From an uncultured Arcobacter sp. (GTDB lineage Bacteria > Campylobacterota > Campylobacteria > Campylobacterales > Arcobacteraceae), in NCBI GenBank assembly GCA_913062735.1, contig CAJXWI010000105.1, forward strand, positions 1 to 7,801: 7,801 nt of DNA, in the 5' to 3' direction. The position numbers and the translations under genes are program-made. The notes beneath the pieces were generated by a model. The model did no database searches and was not told the origin of the DNA. It saw only the letters and a list, made by a program, of their open reading frames with translations. This document shows positions 1-6,054 of the stretch, in pieces; position 1 is the stretch's first letter; each line of letters starts with the position of its first letter.

Positions 1-1
1 G

Positions 2-265
2 CAAGGAACTCCAGGAACAATGCAGAACAATCCAATTTACGAGGATGTTTTATTAGATATTTTTGATTTTTTTGAAGAAAAAATTAATTTTTGCTTAAGA
101 AAAAATTATAAAAAAGAATTTATTGTAATAGATCCCGGAATAGGATTTGGAAAAAACTTAAAACAGAATCTATCAATTATGAAAAATATTCAAAAAAAAT
201 TATTAGTATTTGCAAAAATAAACCCATTTCTCTCGAAGTATTTGCAGATAATCATGACGAAATGA
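2..265 (+). pseudogene. folP: Dihydropteroate synthase fragment, 3'-truncated and cut by window edge
   Basis: Reading from base 2, the frame gives QGTPGTMQNNPIYEDV, then an FFEEKI helix, then IDPGIGFGKNLKQNLSIMKN. These are hallmark dihydropteroate synthase segments: the (H)MQGTPxTMQxNP loop and the DPGIGFGK strand/loop that lines the pterin site. The enzyme joins a pterin diphosphate to p-aminobenzoate in folate synthesis. The gene enters from upstream of the window, so the ATG at 20 is an internal methionine and not the start. Similarity stops after about base 190-200. The conserved downstream segment with (I/L)GxSRKS never appears, and the frame runs through unrelated codons to a TGA at 263-265. 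The C-terminal third is therefore lost and the product should be inactive. The DPGIGFGK variant seems to me more alphaproteobacterial than Arcobacter-like, but that is a weak impression. Confidence 0.82.
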
Positions 266-378
266 TAAAACAAGGAAAAAAAATTTCCAAGTGGGGAAAA
301 AACGTTTTTGTTAAAGTTCCTTATTCGAATACAAAAGGTAAATTTTCTGGGAAAGTAATTAAAGCTTTAAATTCAAAA
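184..378 (+). pseudogene. Transaldolase-family internal fragment
   Basis: The frame beginning near 184 reads SKKIISICKNKPISLEVFAD, followed by a helix and then KWGKNVFVKVPYSNTKGKFSG. This resembles the middle of bacterial transaldolase/fructose-6-phosphate-aldolase-type proteins (COG0176 style), where PISxEVFAD, the WGxNVxVKIP strand with its Schiff-base lysine (VKVP here), and NTKG occur in this order. Only about 60 residues are present. The N-terminal barrel strands with the NPSL motif are replaced by folP sequence, and everything after about VIKAL is replaced by RraA-family sequence. The piece cannot form the full eight-stranded barrel. The right-hand limit is uncertain by about 20 bases because both families could contribute the VIKAL stretch. 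What is seen is the family signature; loss by deletion is inferred. Confidence 0.72.
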
Positions 379-933
379 GCAGATTTATTAATAGGTCGTG
401 CTATGACAGTTTTAGAAACAGATGTTTTTGAACTCACCTTAGGAGATTCAAAAAGCTGTGTTTATGACAGAGCTTTTGGCCTTATGTTTGATGCTTTAGA
501 TGATTTAAAAGAAGATGAAATTTATATTTGTGCAGGTTCTTCACCTACTTATGCTTTATGGGGGGAACTTATGTCTACAAGAGCCTTGCAGCTAAAAGCA
601 AGAGGAGCTGTGCTAAATGGTTATCACAGAGATACAAGAGGCATTAATAAATTAAATTTCCCTACTTTTTCTTTTGGTTCCTATGGTCAAGACCAAGGTC
701 CAAGAGGAAAAGTAATCGCGTACAGAGTTCCTATTAAAATAGAAGCGGTTACTATTAATGATGGAGATATTATCGTAGGTGACATTGATGGGGTTTGTAT
801 AGTGCCAAAAGTTCATGTAAAAGAAGTTTTTACAAGAGCTTTTGAAAAAGCAAATACTGAAAAAAAAGTAATGAAAGCTTTAGAAGAAGGAATGACCACA
901 GTTGAGGCTTGGGATCATTTTGGAATAATGTAA
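262..933 (+). CDS. Chimeric reading frame: transaldolase piece fused to N-truncated RraA-family protein
   Basis: Residues 1 to about 35 belong to the transaldolase remnant. From about residue 33 to 223 the protein is RraA-family (HMG aldolase / regulator of RNase E activity fold). It shows LLIGRAMTV (42-50), ALWGEL (98-103), the G-x20-RD signature with RD at 123-124, NFPTFSFG (132-139), GDIDGVCIVP (173-182) and a conserved C-terminal tail ending near FGIM. RraA relatives of about 230 residues carry some 45-55 further N-terminal residues that are absent here. The acid usually found three residues after RD is a glycine (RDTRG), which argues against a standard hydroxymethyl-oxoglutarate aldolase. 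The ATG at 262 lies inside the transaldolase segment, has no Shine-Dalgarno sequence, and overlaps the TGA of the folP frame as ATGA. I regard this as a probable pseudogene whose 3' part is intact. Expression as a stable fusion is possible but unsupported. Confidence 0.7.
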   Translation: MIKQGKKISKWGKNVFVKVPYSNTKGKFSGKVIKALNSKADLLIGRAMTVLETDVFELTLGDSKSCVYDRAFGLMFDALDDLKEDEIYICAGSSPTYALWGELMSTRALQLKARGAVLNGYHRDTRGINKLNFPTFSFGSYGQDQGPRGKVIAYRVPIKIEAVTINDGDIIVGDIDGVCIVPKVHVKEVFTRAFEKANTEKKVMKALEEGMTTVEAWDHFGIM

Positions 934-935
934 GA

Positions 936-965
936 AAAAAATAAAGAGTTTACTCTTTATTTTTT
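936..965. terminator. Bidirectional hairpin terminator between convergent genes
   Basis: Bases 936-949 and 952-965 are perfect reverse complements (14-bp stem, 2-nt loop; 13 bp if a 4-nt loop is allowed). The core is AAAGAGT/ACTCTTT, flanked by A-runs on the left and T-runs on the right, so it can act as an intrinsic terminator in both directions. On the plus strand it follows the TAA of the RraA frame (931-933) by two bases. On the minus strand it includes the last two lysine codons and stop of uxuA. Confidence 0.75.
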
Positions 966-2027
966 AGCTTTTCTAATTGCTTCATTTAAACCGTTTAAAT
1001 AAGTGATCCCAAGTGCTCTATCATATAATCCATATCCAGGCATACCCTCTTCTCCCCAAATCATTCTTCCATGATCAGGACGTATATGTCCTTGGAAACC
1101 AATATCATTATAGGCTTTCATTATTTCATAAATATCTAAAGAACCATCACTTGATAAGTGTGAACTTTCATGAAAACTTTTTTCACTTTTACGTTTTACA
1201 TTTCGTACATGGGCAAAATGAATTTTTCCCTGAGAGCCAAAATTTCTTATCATAGCAGGTATATCATTGTCTTCATTTGGTCCTAATGAACCAGAGCAAA
1301 GAGCTAAACCATTTGAAGGTGATGGAATAATATCAAGTACTCTTTGTAAATTTCTTGCATTGGTCATGATTCTGGGAAGTCCAAAAATACTAAAGGGAGG
1401 ATCATCTGGGTGTATTGCCATTTTAATATTACAATTTTGGGCATAAGGAATAATCTCTTTTAAAAAATATTCTAAGTTTTTCCACAATTGCTCTTCATCT
1501 ACATTTTCATAGGCTTCAAATAAACCTTCTATTTTATCCAAACGCTCATTTTCCCAACCAGGAAGTTCCATATCATTTGAGTCTTTTTTTATTTGCTCAA
1601 TTAGTTCTTTTGCGCTAAGGTCTTTTAATTGTGAATAATCAAAAGATAAAACCGTTGATTTATCTTCTAGTTCTTTAGCAAGCTCAGTTCTTGTCCAATC
1701 GAATATTGGCATAAAATTGTAACAAACAGTTTGAATACCAAATTTTGATAAATTTTTTAGTGTTTCTTTATAGTTTTGTATGTACTTATCTCTTGAAGGC
1801 AAACCCAGTTTAATATCTTCATGTACATTTACACTCTCAATTATTTCTAAACGTAAGCCGTATGCATGTACTTCGTCTTGTAAATTTTTAATATCTTTTT
1901 TTTGCCATACCTCTCCTACTGGAATATCTACTAAGGAACTAACTACCCCTGAAATTCCAGGTATTTGTTTAATATGAGCTAAGGATATTACATCATTTGT
2001 TCCATACCATCTAAATGTCATTTTCAT
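957..2027 (-). CDS. uxuA: Mannonate dehydratase
   Basis: The 356-residue protein has the length and motifs of the UxuA family, which dehydrates D-mannonate to 2-keto-3-deoxy-D-gluconate in the cytoplasm using Mn2+ or another divalent metal in a xylose-isomerase-like barrel. Visible blocks are CYNFMPIFDWTRT (102-114), AIHPDDPP (204-211), CSGSLG (244-249), HVRNVK (273-278), RPDHGRMIWGE (316-326) and PGYGLYDRALG (330-340). H206, C244, H273 and D318 correspond to the four metal ligands known for the streptococcal enzyme, and Y332 to its catalytic tyrosine. The start at 2027 has an AAGGA ribosome site seven bases upstream and overlaps the dgoK TGA as ATGA, which implies translational coupling. It is the last gene of the leftward operon. 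Its partner genes uxaC and uxuB are absent from the window, and its neighbours are of the galactonate branch, so the true substrate could be another aldonic acid. Confidence 0.9.
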   Translation of the reverse strand: MKMTFRWYGTNDVISLAHIKQIPGISGVVSSLVDIPVGEVWQKKDIKNLQDEVHAYGLRLEIIESVNVHEDIKLGLPSRDKYIQNYKETLKNLSKFGIQTVCYNFMPIFDWTRTELAKELEDKSTVLSFDYSQLKDLSAKELIEQIKKDSNDMELPGWENERLDKIEGLFEAYENVDEEQLWKNLEYFLKEIIPYAQNCNIKMAIHPDDPPFSIFGLPRIMTNARNLQRVLDIIPSPSNGLALCSGSLGPNEDNDIPAMIRNFGSQGKIHFAHVRNVKRKSEKSFHESSHLSSDGSLDIYEIMKAYNDIGFQGHIRPDHGRMIWGEEGMPGYGLYDRALGITYLNGLNEAIRKAKK

Positions 2028-2923
2028 ATTACATTCCTTGCATTCTTAATTTCTTTGTACAAGATTTTCATTGATTCTTGACTAGCAAGTCCGGCATCAA
2101 CACTTTGTATTTTAATTTTGTAAAAATCAAGAGCCTGCGTATATAAATCATTTAAAGAAGAAGAGCCCACAATAATAACTTCCTTACAGTTATAGACTTT
2201 ATTCATTTCTTTAATTTCATTTCCAATAATTATTCCAGAGAGAAAAGAATATACATTATGCTCACCTAAAATTGAACCTTGTGCTCGTGCTTGAAAAATT
2301 TGATTAAGTAAACCTGTATTCGTAAAAGACAATTCTAAACCTTTTTTAAAGGTACCTTTGTTTATTACATGAGATGAAATTGATTTTGCCAAAAGGCTTT
2401 TGCTACTTAATAAATTAAACACTTCTCCTGTCATATTAGTATTAAAATCAATAATCATCTCCTCTTTTACTTCTACCCATTTAGAATGAGTTCCAGGAAG
2501 AATAAACATTGCATTCTTTTTATTCAATAATTTTAAAGCACCAAAAACTTGTACTTCTTCTCCTCTCATTAAATCAATTTTCTTATTTTTTAAGCTTTTG
2601 ACTCCAGGAACAATATAAATATTTTCTTTAATATTAGGAATTTTTAAGAGTTCTTTAGAAAGTAAAGATAATGAAGCATCACAGTGCACATAAGGAGTTT
2701 CTATCCAACCATTCATGCTTCCAACCATTCCAGACATTATTATAATACTGTCTTCTTCTAAATAGTCTTTAAGAATATTTATTAAATACGAGTGAAATTC
2801 ATTTTTTTGGACTTGTAGCATTCCCTCATTTGAAGAAAGGCTGTGAACTACTTCAAGTTTTTCATTTAGTACTTGTGCTCTAAAGTTACTCGTACCCCAA
2901 TCTACAATTATGAGCTTAGGCAT
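2024..2923 (-). CDS. dgoK: 2-keto-3-deoxygalactonokinase (DgoK family)
   Basis: This 299-residue protein matches the DGOK family, ATP-dependent kinases of 2-keto-3-deoxygalactonate that make the 6-phosphate in the De Ley-Doudoroff route. Motifs seen, numbered from the ATG at 2923, are VDWGTSNFRA (7-16, first phosphate loop of the ASKHA fold), SGMVGSMNGWIE (64-75), LMRGEEVQVFGAL (118-130), LPGTHSKWVEV (142-152) and TGEVFNLL (165-172). E. coli DgoK is 292 residues, so the length is normal. An in-frame TTG at 2947 would add eight residues, but MPKLIIVDWG is the normal N-terminus for this family. The start overlaps the 3' end of dgoA by eight bases, with only a weak AAGAA ribosome site, so translation is probably coupled. 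The usual partner of UxuA is a PfkB-type KdgK, so this kinase either uses the gluco epimer or shows that the pathway is galacto-type. Confidence 0.88.
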   Translation of the reverse strand: MPKLIIVDWGTSNFRAQVLNEKLEVVHSLSSNEGMLQVQKNEFHSYLINILKDYLEEDSIIIMSGMVGSMNGWIETPYVHCDASLSLLSKELLKIPNIKENIYIVPGVKSLKNKKIDLMRGEEVQVFGALKLLNKKNAMFILPGTHSKWVEVKEEMIIDFNTNMTGEVFNLLSSKSLLAKSISSHVINKGTFKKGLELSFTNTGLLNQIFQARAQGSILGEHNVYSFLSGIIIGNEIKEMNKVYNCKEVIIVGSSSLNDLYTQALDFYKIKIQSVDAGLASQESMKILYKEIKNARNVI

Positions 2924-3548
2924 AATAGTTCTTGATTGCTTTAACAAAAAAATCCGCTTTACTTTTAAGTAAACCTAGATCCATTGAAGGTTTATATAAA
3001 GAACTTCCTAATCCAAAATATTCCACTCCTTCTTCTAATAAGGTAGAAATATTTTCCTCATCTACACCACCTACTACAACTAAAGGATATTCAGAAGGAA
3101 TAATCACTTTTATATCATTGTAATAACCAATACCAAAACGCTTGAAAGGAAAAAGTTTTAAAGAATGTGCACCTGCTTTAATAGCCGTATATGCCTCACT
3201 TGGAGTTAAAAAACCAGGGCTTGAAATAAGTTTTAACTCCCTGCTTCTTTTAATCACAGAAGCATCGACATTTGGAGAAATAACTAAAGAAGCACCTGTT
3301 TCTTTTAATGTCTCAACATCTTTTACGCTGCATACAGTTCCAGCACCAATAAAAATATCATTATTGTTTTTATATTCATCAACAAGCATTTTAATACTTT
3401 TAAAAGCATCAGGAGAATTCAAAGGAACCTCAATTATTTTAAATCCACTTTCAACCAATATTCTTGCTACGCCTAATATTTCTGAAGGTGTAATACCTCT
3501 TAAAATAGCAATCAACCTAGTCTCTTCTAAAACTTCATTATAATTCAT
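2916..3548 (-). CDS. dgoA: 2-keto-3-deoxy-6-phosphogalactonate aldolase
   Basis: This 210-residue class I aldolase belongs to the KDPG/KDPGal family and splits the 6-phospho-2-keto-3-deoxy acid into pyruvate and glyceraldehyde 3-phosphate. The barrel motifs appear in order: LIAILRGITP (12-21), IEVPLNSP (39-46, catalytic E40), GAGTV (68-72), SPN (91-93), PGFLTPSEA (111-119), LKLFP with the Schiff-base K131, VVGGV, and FGLGSSLYKP near the C-terminus. PLNSP in place of the TLRT of Eda-type KDPG aldolases, together with the GLGSSLY ending, points to the DgoA subgroup. The start has AAAAAAGGA five bases upstream of the ATG. It lies 15 bases after the regulator stop and overlaps dgoK by eight bases, so it is the second gene of the operon. 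Confidence is high for the family and moderate for galacto over gluco preference. Confidence 0.88.
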   Translation of the reverse strand: MNYNEVLEETRLIAILRGITPSEILGVARILVESGFKIIEVPLNSPDAFKSIKMLVDEYKNNNDIFIGAGTVCSVKDVETLKETGASLVISPNVDASVIKRSRELKLISSPGFLTPSEAYTAIKAGAHSLKLFPFKRFGIGYYNDIKVIIPSEYPLVVVGGVDEENISTLLEEGVEYFGLGSSLYKPSMDLGLLKSKADFFVKAIKNYYA

Positions 3549-3563
3549 CTTTTTCCTTTTTTA

Positions 3564-4544
3564 TTAATAGTGTATTTTATAGTTAACAATTTCTCTAATT
3601 AGGCCCTTCGTTCCAACAAACTTATTTTTTAATATTGTAACGCTTTTTTCACCCATAGATTCAACCGGATGTTCTACATAAGAAATATCAAAATTACTTA
3701 AATAAGAAGCATCCAATTTATTAAAAGAAAACAATTTAATATCTTTTCCTACTCTTAATCCATGCTCAGAAATTGCTTTTAAACAGCCTACAGTAATTTC
3801 ATTGGCACACGAGAATATGGCATCTGGGAAAACTTTTTTCTTTAAAATTTCTCGTGTTAACTCGAGTCCACTTTGCATTGAAAAATCGCCTCTATAAATA
3901 TTACTTTCTTGGCTTAAAATATTATGCTTATTCAAGGCTTCTTTGTAACCATCTAATCGCTGATTAGAATTTAAACTGTTTTTGCTTCCTGCAATAATGG
4001 AAATATTTTCATAACCATCTTGCAGTAATAAATTAGTTGCATCGTATACTGCATTTGCATTTGATAAAAATACCCCCGAGTTATTAGTAGAAGAGATATC
4101 TCGATCAACTAATACAAAAGGTATATTGTATTTGTTCAATTTTAAAATTGTTTTAGAGGATTCTTTTTCCTTGTTACGAGATCGAATTAAAATAACACCT
4201 CTTGTTTGTTTTTGAAGAATAGTATCCACTGCAAGTAGTTCTTCTTCTGGCTCATCATGCGTTAAATACAGGTTTAGTGGTAATTTTAATTCTTTTGCTT
4301 GTTTTACAATACCTTCAAGTATTCTTGCAAAAAAGGAGTTAATTACATCAGGCATAATCACTGCAATTTCATCTTTTTTTAAAGCAGGAGTATAAGAACT
4401 ATTGTATTTATGATACTCAAGTTCTTGAGCAATTTTTAATACTTTGTTTCTGGTATTTTCTTTTACTAATTCTGGTGTATTTAGTACTCTTGAAACAGTT
4501 GCAATTGAAACATTTGCTAAAGCAGCTATTTTTCTAATTCCCAT
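3564..4544 (-). CDS. LacI-family transcriptional regulator
   Basis: This 326-residue protein has an N-terminal LacI helix-turn-helix (residues 3-46, with VSIATVSRVLN at 12-22 as the turn and recognition helix) and then a periplasmic-binding-like sensor domain (IAVIMPDVINSFFARILEG at about 60-78; VLVDRDI; DGYENISIIAG; DGYKEAL; PDAIFSCANE). The ligand is probably a sugar or sugar acid handled by the adjacent operons. The hinge-helix region (about 46-56, NSSYTPALKK) lacks the usual ALARSL-like pattern that inserts a leucine into a central CG step. It is first in the leftward operon and divergent from the transporter genes across 253 bp, the usual layout for a local repressor that also regulates itself. 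The start ATG is preceded by AAGGA with a seven-base spacer. The name cannot be fixed from sequence. Confidence 0.9.
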   Translation of the reverse strand: MGIRKIAALANVSIATVSRVLNTPELVKENTRNKVLKIAQELEYHKYNSSYTPALKKDEIAVIMPDVINSFFARILEGIVKQAKELKLPLNLYLTHDEPEEELLAVDTILQKQTRGVILIRSRNKEKESSKTILKLNKYNIPFVLVDRDISSTNNSGVFLSNANAVYDATNLLLQDGYENISIIAGSKNSLNSNQRLDGYKEALNKHNILSQESNIYRGDFSMQSGLELTREILKKKVFPDAIFSCANEITVGCLKAISEHGLRVGKDIKLFSFNKLDASYLSNFDISYVEHPVESMGEKSVTILKNKFVGTKGLIREIVNYKIHY

Positions 4545-4560
4545 AAATTTTCCTTAAATG

Positions 4561-4570
4561 TAACTAGTTA
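4561..4570. promoter_or_regulatory. TAACTAGTTA palindrome, candidate operator in the regulator leader
   Basis: This perfect 10-bp palindrome sits directly upstream of the AAGGA ribosome site of the lacI-type gene. With its flank it reads TGTAAC-TA-GTTAAT, which shares the TGTAAC...GTTA half-sites of the larger dyad at 4710-4724 but with a two-base instead of three-base gap. A regulator bound here would lie downstream of the predicted start of transcription. Its role is inferred. Confidence 0.35.
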
Positions 4571-4628
4571 ATGTAAATTTTTTCATAAATATTCTATCAT
4601 TATTTTCTTTATATTCTCTTTAAGGACT

Positions 4629-4658
4629 ATTATATAGATATCTATCTTTTTTTCATAA
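4629..4658 (-). promoter_or_regulatory. Predicted promoter of the lacI-dgoA-dgoK-uxuA operon
   Basis: On the minus strand a perfect TATAAT (-10) occupies 4634-4629. With an 18-base spacer, TTATGA at 4658-4653 is a weak -35 (three of six matches). A 12-bp perfect palindrome ATAGATATCTAT (4634-4645) lies between the two elements and shares one base with the -10, a place where a repressor would block polymerase. Transcription would start near 4621, leaving a leader of about 75 bases before the ATG at 4544. Confidence 0.45.
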
Positions 4659-4709
4659 GCCACGATTAAGCTTATTAATGTAAATATGTAAAGCATGAAA
4701 AGCATTTTC

Positions 4710-4724
4710 TGTAACAGTGTTACA
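4710..4724. promoter_or_regulatory. TGTAAC-AGT-GTTACA inverted repeat, candidate LacI-type operator
   Basis: Bases 4710-4715 and 4719-4724 are exact reverse complements around AGT, the clearest dyad in the spacer. TGTAAC/GTTACA half-sites resemble those bound by sugar-acid regulators of the GntR (gluconate)/LacI group. It abuts CATAAT (4723-4728), a five-of-six match to a -10 box for the transporter operon, so a bound repressor would cover that promoter. No good -35 is seen, and the transporter -10 is only tentative. The odd three-base centre without CG is not the classic LacI-family arrangement. Confidence 0.5.
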
Positions 4725-4797
4725 TAATAAGGTGAAACACTTAAGCAGCTAACTATTTTCTTATATTTTGGAATGAATATAAGATTAAGGAGAATAA

Positions 4798-6045
4798 ATG
4801 AAAACATTAAAAAAAATGACAGTGGCTCTATCATTACTTGGGTCTTTATCTTTATACAGTGCAGAAGTAGAAGTATTACATTGGTGGTCAAGTGGTTCTG
4901 AAGCTGAGTCAATTGGAAAATTAAAAGGCTTATTAGAAGACAGTGGGCATTCATGGAAAGATTTTTCAGTGGCTGGTGGAAATGGTGTAAATGCTATGAC
5001 TGTACTAAAAAGTAGAGTTATTGCTGGTAATCCTCCTAGTGCTGCACAAATTAAAGGACCAAGTATTCAAGAGTGGTCAGAAATTGGTTCAACTCTTAAT
5101 CTTAATGACGTTGCAAAAGCAAATAACTGGGATAAAATAATTCCTGAACGATTTGCACAACATATGAAATACAATGGAAATTATGTAGCTGTTCCTGTAA
5201 ATGTTCATAAAATTAACTGGATGTGGGTTAACCCAGCCATTTTTAAAAAAGCGGGTGCACAAATCCCAACTACTTGGGCGCAATTTGAAGTTGCAGCTAA
5301 AAAAATCAAAGCAGCTGGATTTATTCCTGTAGCAGCTGGTGGACAAGCATGGCAAGAAACTACAATGTTTGAAACAATTGTTTTAGGTGTTGGTGGAGCT
5401 GATTTTTATAATAAAGCATTAGTAGATTTAGATCCTAAAGCACTAGCATCTGATACTATCAAAAAATCTTTTGATATCTTAAGAATGGTTAAAGCATATA
5501 CTGATAAAAATGCTCCAGGACGTGACTGGAATTTAGCTACATCTATGGTATATAAAAATGAAGCGGCTATGTTATTCATGGGAGATTGGGCTAAAGGAGA
5601 ATTTAAAGTTGCTGGTAAAAAAGTAGGTATTGATTATGTTGCTTTAGATACACCTCAAACTTCAGGTTCTTATATTTATAATATTGATTCTTTTGTAATG
5701 TTTGATCAAAAAGATGCAAAAAAAGCAGTGGCTCAGAAAAAATTGGCACAACTTATTTTAGATAAAAGTTTTCAAGTAATCTTTAATACTAAAAAAGGTT
5801 CAATTCCAATTTCACTGGAAGCTCCAAGAAAACAGTTTGATGATATTGCTTTAAGATCAATGGATCAACTAAACGCAGCATCTTATTCTAAAACATTAGT
5901 ACCAAGTATGGCACATCAAATGGCTATCACAGATAATTTAAAAGGTGTATTTTTTGATGTAGTTACAAACTTCTATAATTCAAAAATGTCTTCAGCAGAA
6001 GCTACTAAAATATTGGCTTCAAGTATTAAAAGCGAAAAAGAATAA
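4798..6045 (+). CDS. gtsA: Sugar ABC transporter periplasmic binding protein (GtsA-like, CUT1)
   Basis: This 415-residue protein has a Sec signal peptide: basic MKTLKK, a hydrophobic core, and a probable cut after YSA at residue 22. There is no lipobox cysteine, so the mature form should be free in the periplasm. The mature start EVEVLHWWSSGSEA, then FSVAGGNGVNAMTVLKSR, NPPSAAQIKGP, VPVNVHKINWMWVNP, APGRDWNLATSMV, MGDWAKGEF, KGSIPI and LVPSMAHQMA match the Pseudomonas glucose/mannose-binding GtsA group. The start has AAGGAG (4787-4792) five bases upstream. It delivers sugar to the permeases that follow after a nine-base gap. Members of this group bind glucose, mannose or galactose. The neighbouring sugar-acid enzymes suggest that the ligand here might differ, but specificity cannot be read from sequence. 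Confidence 0.9.
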   Translation: MKTLKKMTVALSLLGSLSLYSAEVEVLHWWSSGSEAESIGKLKGLLEDSGHSWKDFSVAGGNGVNAMTVLKSRVIAGNPPSAAQIKGPSIQEWSEIGSTLNLNDVAKANNWDKIIPERFAQHMKYNGNYVAVPVNVHKINWMWVNPAIFKKAGAQIPTTWAQFEVAAKKIKAAGFIPVAAGGQAWQETTMFETIVLGVGGADFYNKALVDLDPKALASDTIKKSFDILRMVKAYTDKNAPGRDWNLATSMVYKNEAAMLFMGDWAKGEFKVAGKKVGIDYVALDTPQTSGSYIYNIDSFVMFDQKDAKKAVAQKKLAQLILDKSFQVIFNTKKGSIPISLEAPRKQFDDIALRSMDQLNAASYSKTLVPSMAHQMAITDNLKGVFFDVVTNFYNSKMSSAEATKILASSIKSEKE

Positions 6046-6054
6046 AGGTAAAAA

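Larger units (their letters stand above)
4545..4797. promoter_or_regulatory. Divergent regulatory spacer between regulator and transporter operons
   Basis: This 253-bp spacer has no gene and is very AT-rich, with only one CpG (4663-4664). It holds the likely promoters for both arms and several dyads, listed separately. The 11-base word TTAATGTAAAT occurs twice in direct orientation (4568-4578 and 4675-4685). An ATAAGC/GCTTAT inverted repeat with a nine-base gap lies at 4655-4675 and contains that single CpG. In such AT-rich DNA small palindromes arise by chance, so only the larger ones deserve weight. Confidence 0.7.

Noticed and set aside
2..378. A single frameshift in one ordinary gene as the explanation for the folP/transaldolase change
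   Set aside because: The protein family changes as well as the frame: the SRKS region of folP never resumes and the N-terminal half of the transaldolase never appears. Joined remnants fit better.
1013..1977. Plus-strand open frames at 1013-1255 and 1780-1977
   Set aside because: Both are antisense to uxuA, whose catalytic motifs are intact across these stretches.
3142..3543. A 133-codon plus-strand open frame opposite dgoA
   Set aside because: It is fully antisense to a well-supported aldolase, its hydrophobic composition is what the complement of that gene would give, and it has no ribosome site or family motif.
4634..4645. ATAGATATCTAT palindrome as the main operator
   Set aside because: Short palindromes of A/T-rich bases are common by chance here and it shares no half-site with the other dyads. 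It is mentioned only as part of the predicted promoter.
4583..4954. A 123-codon minus-strand open frame covering the divergent spacer and the gtsA start
   Set aside because: It overlaps the signal-peptide region of gtsA antisense, and its Leu/Ile-rich content reflects AT-rich DNA. The real regulator promoter lies within it.
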